DNA of 64,000 nucleotides from Clostridium sp. (GTDB lineage: Bacteria > Bacillota > Clostridia > Clostridiales > Clostridiaceae). The stretch spans positions 50,541 to 114,540 of the forward strand of contig NZ_JAPFDR010000006.1 of NCBI RefSeq assembly GCF_026168755.1, read 5' to 3'. Every line of letters begins with the position of its first letter. Within the stretch, counting starts at the first letter, position 1. Both the position numbers and the translations under genes were made by a program. Positions 1 through 8,998 of this stretch are shown in pieces. The notes below the pieces were generated by a model. That model made no database searches and was not told where the DNA came from. It worked only from the letters and a program-made list of their open reading frames with translations.

Positions 1-1
1 T

Positions 2-970
2 TATAATGAAGATTATAATGAATATTGGATGTTAATAACTACAAGAAAAGATAATGTTGGAGTAATAGCACTATATACATCTGATGATTTAAAAATATGG
101 GAAGATCAAGGTGTGTTTTTTACAAATGATATGGGAACAGATTCTAACTTAGAATGTCCAACGTTAATTAAATATGGAGGGTATTGGTATCTTTCTTTTT
201 CGGACCAATGGCCAAATCGAGTAACGCATTATAGAATTGCAAGTGATTCAAAAGGAGAATTTAATATTCCTAAAATGGATCATTTTGATGGAAAAGGATT
301 TTATGCTGGTAGAATGGAAAAGGACTCTGAGAATTTATATATATTTGGATGGACACCTACAAAGGAGATGTATAGTGATTCAGAGAATTATGACTGGGCA
401 GGCAATTTAGTTGTCCATCAACTTATGCAAGGTAAAAATGGAGAATTATATCCAGTGCCAATATATAATGTTGTAGAAAAGATAAAAAAGGATACTAAGA
501 TAAATTTAATAGAACATAGCGAAACTGTAATTAAAAATAATGATACTTATAAATTTGCTGGTGAGGAGTATGAGTTTGCGAAATTTGATTCAATTGATGG
601 TATAAATAAGATTACAGGTAAGATAAATTTAAATTCAGATAGCGGTAAATTTGGATTTATGTTTGATGTTGATGAAAATAATCTTGGAAGTTTGAATATT
701 GTATTCGATATAAAAAAACAAGAGATTCAATTTTATAATACATTAACTAACAATATATCAAATTTAGAAGCGCAATCGAATATTCCTTTTAAGTTTAATG
801 ATAAAAGTTCAATAGATTTTACTATTTTAATTGATGATAGTGTTGTGGTTATTTATGTAAATGATGAAGTTGTATTAAGTAATAGAATGTTTTTAGCTCA
901 AGGGTCACAATGGGGAGTGTTTTCAATTGACAATGACGTTATATTTGAAAACATAAAACTAAGTAAATAA
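2..970 (+). CDS. GH32 fructosidase (sucrose-6-phosphate hydrolase/levanase type), 5' end outside window
   Basis: The reading frame is open from base 2, so the gene begins upstream of the window and the first Met seen is internal. The visible part covers the end of the five-bladed GH32 propeller and the C-terminal beta-sandwich. The motif ECPTLI near the left edge matches the conserved EC(P) motif that carries the GH32 acid/base glutamate, followed by YWYLSFSD. GH32 enzymes hydrolyse fructosyl bonds in sucrose, sucrose 6-phosphate or fructans. No signal peptide can be judged because the N-terminus is missing. The convergent sucrose phosphorylase and fructokinase genes support a sucrose/fructan role. 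Exact substrate is unresolved. Confidence 0.85.
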   Translation, partial: YNEDYNEYWMLITTRKDNVGVIALYTSDDLKIWEDQGVFFTNDMGTDSNLECPTLIKYGGYWYLSFSDQWPNRVTHYRIASDSKGEFNIPKMDHFDGKGFYAGRMEKDSENLYIFGWTPTKEMYSDSENYDWAGNLVVHQLMQGKNGELYPVPIYNVVEKIKKDTKINLIEHSETVIKNNDTYKFAGEEYEFAKFDSIDGINKITGKINLNSDSGKFGFMFDVDENNLGSLNIVFDIKKQEIQFYNTLTNNISNLEAQSNIPFKFNDKSSIDFTILIDDSVVVIYVNDEVVLSNRMFLAQGSQWGVFSIDNDVIFENIKLSK

Positions 971-1107
971 ACGAGGGTGATATGATATTTAAAAGCAGTT
1001 CCTTAATAGTAGAGCAAGTTCTTTATATCTACTCTCCCTATCTATATATTTAAACTTAATATAATGTTAATGAACTAACCTGGCAGTATGAAGCTAAGAT
1101 ATAAAGC

Positions 1108-1143
1108 AAAGAAGCATTTTTATTTCGAAAAATGCTTCTTTTT
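1108..1143. terminator. Bidirectional intrinsic terminator between convergent sucrose genes
   Basis: Two 14-base arms, AAAGAAGCATTTTT and its complement, surround a short loop (ATTTCG). T-runs lie on both strands. It can end the GH32 transcript and the converging sucrose phosphorylase transcript. Confidence 0.85.
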
Positions 1144-1151
1144 CGTATATA

Positions 1152-2615
1152 TTAAAGTGTGTATAATGATATATCGCCATCATCATTTATATATTTAATT
1201 GTTGATTTACTAGTATTTAAATCAACATTTAAAGTACAATATTTATCATCTTTTCTCCACGTTAATATGATTTCATCATCATTTGAAGATTCAACTGTAA
1301 AATCACCATCAAATGCAGGATAATCATTTCTAAAGTCAATTAATTTAAGTAATCTTTGAACTACATCTTGATTATATGATTTATCAATTTCAGATAAAGT
1401 AAAGTTATGTCTATTAATTTCACGACCTTCTCCAGTACGAGTAACATTTTCAACATCGTTCTCACCAGCTAATAATCCAACATAATATACCTGTGGAATA
1501 CCAGGAGCAAAGAATTGAATTGCTCTTGCAGTTAAGTATGCATCATCATTACATCCTAAAACAGAGTAATAAGAACATCTTATTTGATGAACATCAAATC
1601 CATCTGGGCTTTTATGAGCATCAGAATGAACTAAGCTTAAGTTTGCGCCATGATCTAAGCAATGGTTAACAATTTTTCTAGCATCATTTGTTGATACTAA
1701 ATCATCTAAATCTGGTTTTACAGGAATTCCATCATGACAATCTAACATTGTAAATTGATTATGGGGTCTATCCTTTAAGTATTCTGTAATTTGAGAGCTA
1801 GATTTATTAACTATTGTGCTAAGAATCATATATGGAAGTATAAAGTCATAAATATAGTTACCATACTTAGCTAGCTTAAATTGAGTAGTATAATGAGCAT
1901 GAACTTCAGGAAGTAAGTCAATATTAAGAGATTTAGCTAAATCAGATATCCAATCTAAGAATTTATATATTTCAGGTTCAACAAAGAAGCAGCTAGTACC
2001 AAGTTTCTTTATTACATATCCTACAGCATCCAGTCTTACAATTTTAACATTATTTTTATGGAAGTTTTCAAAGAATTCTTTTAATAATGATCTAACTGAT
2101 TCAGAATTTATATCAAGATCAATTTGTTCAGATGGAGTTTCTTTACCGAAAGTAGTCCAAACAGAAACTTCTTGTCCTTGTATATTGAATGTAGAGTATG
2201 GAACTTGTCTACGTAAGAACATTTTATTAATATCTTCTTGAACTGGTTTTCCATCACTCCAAATTTTATCTAAAGTAATGAATAGATCAGCATACTTTGA
2301 TTCTTTTCCGTTCTTTAAAAAATCTTGAAAGAATACTGAGTTTTTAGAAATATGATTAACCATTAAATCAAGAAGAACATCATGGTTTTCACCTATTTTA
2401 CGAATATCTTCCCATGTACCAAATTGAGGTTCTATTTCTAAATAAGTAAGAGGTGCAAAACCTCTATCCCCTGATGATGGAAATGGAGGAAGTATGTGAA
2501 TACCACCTTTAAATGTATTTGGAAAATATTTTGTAAGTACATTATCTAATGTTTTTAAGTCTCCACCAAGGGAATCAGGATAAGTTATAAGTTGAACTTT
2601 ATTTTTAACTGCCAT
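1152..2615 (-). CDS. gtfA: Sucrose phosphorylase (GH13_18)
   Basis: Sucrose phosphorylase converts sucrose and phosphate to alpha-glucose 1-phosphate and fructose in the cytoplasm. The 487 residues match the usual length of the family. GH13 motifs are visible: LMVNH (about 84-88), RLDAVGY with nucleophile Asp196, LPEVHAHY with acid/base Glu237, and LDCHDGIPV with Asp295 as the transition-state residue. There is no signal peptide. An AGAGGAG ribosome site precedes the ATG. The gene lies 22 bp downstream of fructokinase and is probably cotranscribed with it, so both products of the phosphorolysis can enter glycolysis. A GH13_18 relative acting on sucrose 6-phosphate or glucosylglycerate is the main alternative; the fructokinase neighbour favours sucrose. 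Confidence 0.88.
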   Translation of the reverse strand: MAVKNKVQLITYPDSLGGDLKTLDNVLTKYFPNTFKGGIHILPPFPSSGDRGFAPLTYLEIEPQFGTWEDIRKIGENHDVLLDLMVNHISKNSVFFQDFLKNGKESKYADLFITLDKIWSDGKPVQEDINKMFLRRQVPYSTFNIQGQEVSVWTTFGKETPSEQIDLDINSESVRSLLKEFFENFHKNNVKIVRLDAVGYVIKKLGTSCFFVEPEIYKFLDWISDLAKSLNIDLLPEVHAHYTTQFKLAKYGNYIYDFILPYMILSTIVNKSSSQITEYLKDRPHNQFTMLDCHDGIPVKPDLDDLVSTNDARKIVNHCLDHGANLSLVHSDAHKSPDGFDVHQIRCSYYSVLGCNDDAYLTARAIQFFAPGIPQVYYVGLLAGENDVENVTRTGEGREINRHNFTLSEIDKSYNQDVVQRLLKLIDFRNDYPAFDGDFTVESSNDDEIILTWRKDDKYCTLNVDLNTSKSTIKYINDDGDISLYTL

Positions 2616-2637
2616 TTTAATATCTCCTCTTAATTAA

Positions 2638-3594
2638 CTATATATTATAAAGTGTTTTTAATTCTTCTATAGAAGGTAGTTCTGCAATAGCACCTAAATG
2701 TTTTAGCTTAAAGGCACTTGTTGCAAAGCCAATATTTAAAGCTTCTTTTAAAGTGTAATTACTAGTCATGGCTGTATAGAAACCACCCCAGAAAGCATCT
2801 CCAGCACCAGTTGTATCTACGACTTCAGTAGCCAAAGTTTTAAATTTAATAGTTTCAGTACCATTAGAAACTATTGCACCATCTTTTCCTAAAGTCATTA
2901 TTACAAGTTTTGCACCACATTGAATAAACTTTTTTACATGATTTTCAGGGGTATCAGCACCAAAAATTCTTTCTGCATCAACTTCTGAAGGTTTTATTAT
3001 ATCTACTTTACCTATAAGACTTTTTATATACTCTATTCCATCGTGTCCTTCTTCCCAAATCATTTCATGATAGTTAGGATCAAAGCCTATAAGGATATCA
3101 TTTTTTCTAGCCTCTTTAATAACTTTTTCAATCATTTTTCTTGATTTTGCTTGAGAAATAGGCCAACAAGAAAAATGAACTATTTTGCTATTTTTTAATG
3201 TTGAATCTATTTCAGAAGTATATTCCAAGTTGTAATCTGCACTACGATAGAAAATAGGTAGTGGAGTTTCTTTACTTTTAGTTACAAGAACCATACTTGT
3301 AGAATTATTAACTCTATTAATTAATTTAGTATTAATATTATTTTTCTTTAAGTTATTAACTAAGAAATCACCTAGTCCGTCATTTCCTACACATGAAGTT
3401 ATAACTGGGTTACCACCAAGTCTTTTTATATTCATAGTTATATTTGCTGGTGAACCACCAAAAAATCTTGAGTATTTATTACAAGTAAAATTAGTATCAT
3501 AATCATCAGAAATCATATCTACTAATAATTCTCCAATTGTAAATACATCATTAGTTGTATCATGAAATTGTATATTATTACTAAAGTTAAACAT
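2638..3594 (-). CDS. scrK: Fructokinase, PfkB/ribokinase family
   Basis: This 318-residue PfkB-family sugar kinase has the N-terminal glycine motif FFGGSPANITMN (about 44-55), which contacts the sugar, and the C-terminal ATP/anion-hole motif DTTGAGDAFWGG (about 260-271) with the catalytic Asp. It phosphorylates fructose with ATP. It is the first gene of a two-gene minus-strand operon with sucrose phosphorylase, which supplies free fructose. AGGAGG precedes the ATG. A LacI-type operator overlaps its promoter. PfkB kinases are hard to assign by motif alone, so the fructose specificity rests mainly on context. Confidence 0.85.
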   Translation of the reverse strand: MFNFSNNIQFHDTTNDVFTIGELLVDMISDDYDTNFTCNKYSRFFGGSPANITMNIKRLGGNPVITSCVGNDGLGDFLVNNLKKNNINTKLINRVNNSTSMVLVTKSKETPLPIFYRSADYNLEYTSEIDSTLKNSKIVHFSCWPISQAKSRKMIEKVIKEARKNDILIGFDPNYHEMIWEEGHDGIEYIKSLIGKVDIIKPSEVDAERIFGADTPENHVKKFIQCGAKLVIMTLGKDGAIVSNGTETIKFKTLATEVVDTTGAGDAFWGGFYTAMTSNYTLKEALNIGFATSAFKLKHLGAIAELPSIEELKTLYNI

Positions 3595-3625
3595 TGTTGC
3601 CTCCTAATGGTTTTCTATAACTAGA

Positions 3626-3664
3626 GTATAAATATAAAAAATACTTGTGTCAAGCGATTGACAT
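3626..3664 (-). promoter_or_regulatory. Promoter of the fructokinase-sucrose phosphorylase operon with LacI-type operator
   Basis: On the minus strand TTGACA (3654-3649) and TATACT (3631-3626) are 17 bp apart. The -35 hexamer lies inside TGTCAAGCGATTGACA (3649-3664), an even palindrome with a central CG, the layout typical of LacI/GalR-family operators. I infer repression by a ScrR-like regulator encoded outside the window, probably near the missing start of the GH32 gene. Confidence 0.7.
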
Positions 3665-3802
3665 AAATAAGTTCAATAAAAGTAAGAGTACAATATTTAT
3701 CTTATTTAAACATTGGTGTTGTAATTAAAGTAATAAATTAGGAGTGAATCATTTATTAGAAAATATCCAAAAAAATATTTAGAAATATTAAATTTAAAAT
3801 AT

Positions 3803-3848
3803 AAAAGGCATATTATGATTAATTAATATAACTCATAATATGCCTTTT
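3803..3848 (-). terminator. Intrinsic terminator of the GntR regulator gene
   Basis: Perfect 16-base arms (AAAAGGCATATTATGA and complement) flank a 14-base loop just beyond the stop codon of the GntR gene. Both strands carry short T-rich tails, so it also isolates the sucrose promoter region. Confidence 0.75.
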
Positions 3849-3853
3849 CTTAA

Positions 3854-4561
3854 TTATCTTACATATGAGGATTGAAGAAAGAATTGAGTGTTTTTATAGT
3901 TATAAGTCAACTTTGAAACATTAAAAGATACACCAGATGGCAAATATATTTGTTCTAATACAACCATTGCTGGATCTCCGGGTTCTAAATTTAATATACT
4001 AGCAAGATTATCATCTAATTTCTCTAAGTGCAAATATCTATCAGAAAAACCAGGGTTTAAATTTAATGCTGTTTTTAAATATTCAAAAATAGACCCTTTT
4101 GCGATTTCTTCAGTAAGATATGGTACTATACTTTTTTTATAATAAGCCTCTTCATAACACATTATTTCATCATTTATATATCTTATTCTTTTAACAAGAT
4201 AAGCATCATCATCAACATCACATTCTATCAATTTTGCAATTTCTTCATCAGCACGTATAAGATCAAATTCTAAAACCTTTGATGTTATATTAAATTCTTT
4301 TAAAGAAGTAGTAAAGCCTTGAGTTATATTCAAATCTATGTAACCACTACGATTTCTTCTTCTAACAAATATTCCACTTCCTTGAAGTTGATATACAAGA
4401 CCTTTAGATACTAAAGACTCTATAGCTTTAACAATAGTACTTTTACTTACTTTATATTCGGCAGCAAGAGTTTCTACTGTAGGTAATTTAGTTCCTTGTG
4501 GAAGGTCATTACTATAAATATTATTTTCTATTTCATTTGCAATTATTTGATATTTTAGCAT
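3854..4561 (-). CDS. GntR-family regulator with UTRA sugar-binding domain
   Basis: The N-terminus has a GntR winged helix-turn-helix (about residues 1-68, with LPTVETLAAEYKVSKSTIVKAI inside). The C-terminus has a UTRA ligand domain (about 85-230) of the TreR/BglR type that senses phosphosugars. I place the start at 4561, where AGGGAG lies 5 nt before ATG, rather than 16 codons upstream; this gives 235 residues, normal for the family. It is divergent from the beta-glucoside PTS and GH1 genes, whose promoter contains a perfect palindrome suited to a GntR dimer. I infer repression of that operon, relieved by a phospho-beta-glucoside. Confidence 0.88.
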   Translation of the reverse strand: MLKYQIIANEIENNIYSNDLPQGTKLPTVETLAAEYKVSKSTIVKAIESLVSKGLVYQLQGSGIFVRRRNRSGYIDLNITQGFTTSLKEFNITSKVLEFDLIRADEEIAKLIECDVDDDAYLVKRIRYINDEIMCYEEAYYKKSIVPYLTEEIAKGSIFEYLKTALNLNPGFSDRYLHLEKLDDNLASILNLEPGDPAMVVLEQIYLPSGVSFNVSKLTYNYKNTQFFLQSSYVR

Positions 4562-4632
4562 TTTTACTCCCTTTATTACATTAACATATTTATAAGTTAA
4601 GTATAGCATAAAGAAAATATGAAGGAAAATAT

Positions 4633-4646
4633 AGAAAATGTTTTCA
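4633..4646 (+). promoter_or_regulatory. Possible CcpA cre site (imperfect)
   Basis: AGAAAATGTTTTCA resembles the cre consensus TGWAANCGNTNWCA with two deviations (first base, and T for C at the centre). It lies just upstream of the -35 box of the PTS operon, where catabolite control would be expected. The assignment is weak. Confidence 0.35.
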
Positions 4647-4654
4647 AAAAAATG

Positions 4655-4683
4655 TTGACAAATTATACTGGTATAATTATAAT
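4655..4683 (+). promoter_or_regulatory. Sigma-A promoter with GntR operator in the spacer
   Basis: TTGACA (4655-4660) and TATAAT (4678-4683) are exactly 17 bp apart. The spacer contains AATTATACTGGTATAATT (4661-4678), a perfect inverted repeat of 8-bp arms around TG. A repressor bound here would block RNA polymerase. The divergent GntR/UTRA gene is the obvious candidate. Confidence 0.75.
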
Positions 4684-4733
4684 TTAATCATACAATTTTA
4701 TTGTATGATGACAAAATGTTTGGAGGAGTATAT

Positions 4734-6644
4734 ATGGCAAACTCAGTACGTGATTATGAGAAGTTAGCAGTAGATATAATAAATGCTGTTGGCGGAAAGA
4801 AAAATATTATAAAAGCATCAAGATGTGCAACAAGACTTAGATTAGTTTTAAAAGAAACAACTAATGAAGCAAAAGAAAACGTTTCAGCGCTTACTGGAGT
4901 AATAACAGTTGTTGAAAATGGAGGGCAATTCCAAGTTGTTATTGGAACTCATGTAGGAAAAGTGTTCGATAAAGTTGCTAGTGAACTTAACTTAGATAGT
5001 AGCGTTATAGAAGAAGATGCGCCAAAAGCAAGTGTTTTAAATAGAATAATTGCAACTATGTCAGCAGTATTTGCACCATTTATATATATATTAGCAGCAG
5101 CTGGTATATTACAAGGTTGTTTAATATTAATTAATATGGTTAGTCCATCTTTTTCAAGTACAGGTACTTATGAAGTATTAAGTTTTATGTCATGGGCACC
5201 ATTTACGTTTTTACCAATATTTATAGCTATTACAGCATCTAAACATTTTAAATGTAATATGTTTATTGCAGTAGCATGTTGCGCAGCTTTAGTAAGTCCA
5301 ACTTGGGCAGAAATAGCAGCAAGAATAGCTGATGGAGAAAGTATTAGATTTTTAGGAATTAGTTTAGCTGAAACAACTTATACATCATCAGTTTTACCAC
5401 CATTATTTTTAGTATGGATATTGTCTTATGTTGAAAGATTTGTAGATAAAAAATTACCAGAAGTAATTAAATCATTATTCACACCATTTATATGTATGGT
5501 AGTTATGGTTCCACTTACTATATTAGTTATAGGACCATTATCAGATTCATTAGCTACAGCAATAGCAAATGGATATAATTATTTATATAATTTAGCACCA
5601 GCAGTTGCAGCAGCTGTTATAGGTGGATTATGGCAAATTGTAGTAATATTTGGGGTACACTGGGGAGTTACACCAATGTGTTTAGCTAACTATGATTTAT
5701 ATGGTATGGATACATTCCAAGCATTCCAAACAATGGCAGTTATAGCTCAAGCAGGTGCAGTTTTTGGAGTATTTATAAAGGCTAGAAATAAACAAACTAA
5801 AAATATAGCATTATCAGCAGGTGTTACAGGAATATTTGGTATAACTGAGCCAGCTATATATGGTGTAAATTTAAAATTTAAGAAACCGTTTATATGTGGA
5901 TGTATTGCCGGTGCAGTTGGAGCAGTAGTTGGATCATTCTTTAATATAGCTTATTATGCATATGCAGGTCTTCCAGGTATGTTAACTGTAGTAAATGCAA
6001 TTACACCAGATAATTCAAAGTCTATTATAGGTATGTTATTAGGAGCAGCAATATCATTTGTTGGAGCAATTATACTTGTTCAAATAATTGGAATTGGTGA
6101 AAAAGAAACAGAATCAAAAAAAGAAGATAAAGTAGTAAAGGTTAAGGAAGGACAACCAGTTTTAAATATAGGAGTTAAGGAAATAAAAAGTCCTATATCT
6201 GGTAAAGTAATAGAATTAGAAAAAGTTAATGACCCAGTATTCTCTTCAGGCGCGATGGGAAAAGGGGTAGCGATTGAACCTGTTGATAATAAAGTATATG
6301 CACCATTTAATGGTACAATAGAATTTATTGCAGACACTAAACATGCAATTGGTTTACTTTCAGAAGATGGTGTAGAAGTTTTAATACATGTTGGTATGGA
6401 TACTGTAAAGATGGAAGGTAGAGGATTTAGTGTTAAAACATCAGTAAATTCTAAGGTAAAAGCAGGAGATTTATTATTAGAGTTTGATAGAAATATCATA
6501 GAAAAAGAAGGATATTCTTTAATTACACCAGTTGTAATAACAAATGCTGATAATTATGAAGATAATGCATTATGTATAAATGAAGAAGTTAAAAACGGAA
6601 TGTCAATAATTAATCTAAAAGAATTAAGTATACAAACACAGTAA
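4734..6644 (+). CDS. PTS beta-glucoside-type transporter, EIIBCA
   Basis: This 636-residue protein fuses three PTS domains: EIIB (about 1-90) with the phosphorylated Cys31 in SRCATRLRL, a membrane EIIC (about 100-460) of the glucose/beta-glucoside superfamily, and EIIA (about 480-636) with the phospho-His552 in IHVGMDTVK. It imports and phosphorylates a sugar using phosphoenolpyruvate through HPr. The start with GGAGG before ATG is chosen over one 11 codons upstream. The next gene encodes a 6-phospho-beta-glucosidase only 39 bp away, so a beta-glucoside such as cellobiose, salicin or arbutin is the likely substrate. Sucrose- or trehalose-type EIIBCA proteins look similar. Confidence 0.88.
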   Translation: MANSVRDYEKLAVDIINAVGGKKNIIKASRCATRLRLVLKETTNEAKENVSALTGVITVVENGGQFQVVIGTHVGKVFDKVASELNLDSSVIEEDAPKASVLNRIIATMSAVFAPFIYILAAAGILQGCLILINMVSPSFSSTGTYEVLSFMSWAPFTFLPIFIAITASKHFKCNMFIAVACCAALVSPTWAEIAARIADGESIRFLGISLAETTYTSSVLPPLFLVWILSYVERFVDKKLPEVIKSLFTPFICMVVMVPLTILVIGPLSDSLATAIANGYNYLYNLAPAVAAAVIGGLWQIVVIFGVHWGVTPMCLANYDLYGMDTFQAFQTMAVIAQAGAVFGVFIKARNKQTKNIALSAGVTGIFGITEPAIYGVNLKFKKPFICGCIAGAVGAVVGSFFNIAYYAYAGLPGMLTVVNAITPDNSKSIIGMLLGAAISFVGAIILVQIIGIGEKETESKKEDKVVKVKEGQPVLNIGVKEIKSPISGKVIELEKVNDPVFSSGAMGKGVAIEPVDNKVYAPFNGTIEFIADTKHAIGLLSEDGVEVLIHVGMDTVKMEGRGFSVKTSVNSKVKAGDLLLEFDRNIIEKEGYSLITPVVITNADNYEDNALCINEEVKNGMSIINLKELSIQTQ

Positions 6645-6671
6645 AAAATCAAGCAAAAATATACTAGATAA

Positions 6672-8123
<1,452 letters not shown>

Positions 8124-8171
8124 GTATATGTAAGATAAAGGGAAATATAATTATTACTATAAAGAAAATAA

Positions 8172-8213
8172 GAGGAATCACTTTGATATAGTTCAAGGTG
8201 ATTCCTCACTTTA
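8172..8213 (+). terminator. Hairpin after the beta-glucoside operon
   Basis: GAGGAATCAC pairs with GTGATTCCTC, extended imperfectly inward, and a short T-rich tail follows. It separates the GH1 gene from the aquaporin remnant. Confidence 0.6.
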
Positions 8214-8243
8214 TGTAATGATTTCTGAAGAGAGGAAATCATT

Positions 8244-8813
8244 ATGAATATATTTTTAGCAGAATTTATAGGAGTAACAATATTAATATTTATAGGATGT
8301 GGAGTTTTAGCAGGAAACTCATTAAAAAAGTCGGGAACATATAAAATTGGGTCAGTTACAATAAATTTAGCTTGGGGATTTGCAGTAGCATTAGCTATTT
8401 ACACAGTAGGAGATATAAGTGGAGCACATTTAAATCCTGCTTTTACAATAGCTAAAGCTTTGAATGGAAGTTTTCAGATATTAGGTATTTCTTTTGGTGG
8501 AGTAACAGGGGCATCCTTGAATCCAGCAAGAGATTTAGGACCACGTTTAGAATATTTATTATTACCCATACCAGAGAAAGGGAGTTCAAATTTTAAATAT
8601 GGATGGATACCTGTATTAGCACCTATTTTAGGTGGTAGTACAGGAGCTATGATAAATTTAGCTTTATATTATGGAATTGTTGATTTAAGACTTATTAGTA
8701 TAATAGCTATAAGTATAATAACGTTAGTTATAGTAAAGGTTACAGAGAAAAGTAGATTAATAAAGCTTAACAATATAAGTAAACATAGTATTTTAAATTA
8801 TAATAAAATTTAG
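8244..8813 (+). pseudogene. Aquaporin/glycerol facilitator (MIP family) with large in-frame internal deletion
   Basis: The frame is intact at 189 residues and begins like GlpF (MNIFLAEFIGVTILIFIGCG). Both signature half-helices are present: GAHLNPAFTI (NPA at 64-66) and GASLNPARDLGPR (NPA at 93-95). Only 29 residues separate the two NPA motifs, against roughly 135 in E. coli GlpF. The join lies near residues 77-81, where GSFQ runs directly into ILGISFGG. The helices between the two halves are therefore missing, so a normal six-helix pore cannot form. Start, ribosome site and C-terminus look intact. I call it a remnant; a functional mini-channel is unlikely. Confidence 0.75.
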
Positions 8814-8874
8814 AGAAAAATAAAAGTTGTGAAGTAAATTTAGTTTTAAATTTAAAATTTTTTGTAAAAAAGTA

Positions 8875-8905
8875 TTGACCTAAAGTTAACTTTACCCTGT
8901 AAGAT
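8875..8905 (+). promoter_or_regulatory. MerR-type promoter with 19-bp spacer and palindrome
   Basis: TTGACC (8875-8880) and TAAGAT (8900-8905) are 19 bp apart, the over-long spacing typical of MerR-activated promoters. The spacer holds the perfect palindrome TAAAGTTAACTTTA (8881-8894). This is the layout of aldehyde-responsive MerR targets. The MerR gene is the second gene of the unit this promoter drives. Confidence 0.78.
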
Positions 8906-8998
8906 AAATTTGTTGATATAATTCAATAATATGGAATAATTAATTTATTTAATTTTAGAAATAATTAATTTAGATGATAATGTATCAGGAGGTAAAGT

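Noticed and set aside
6080..6499. Open frame of 139 codons on the minus strand inside the PTS gene
   Set aside because: It is antisense to the conserved EIIA region, has no ribosome site and no recognisable protein pattern; it is a shadow of the real frame.
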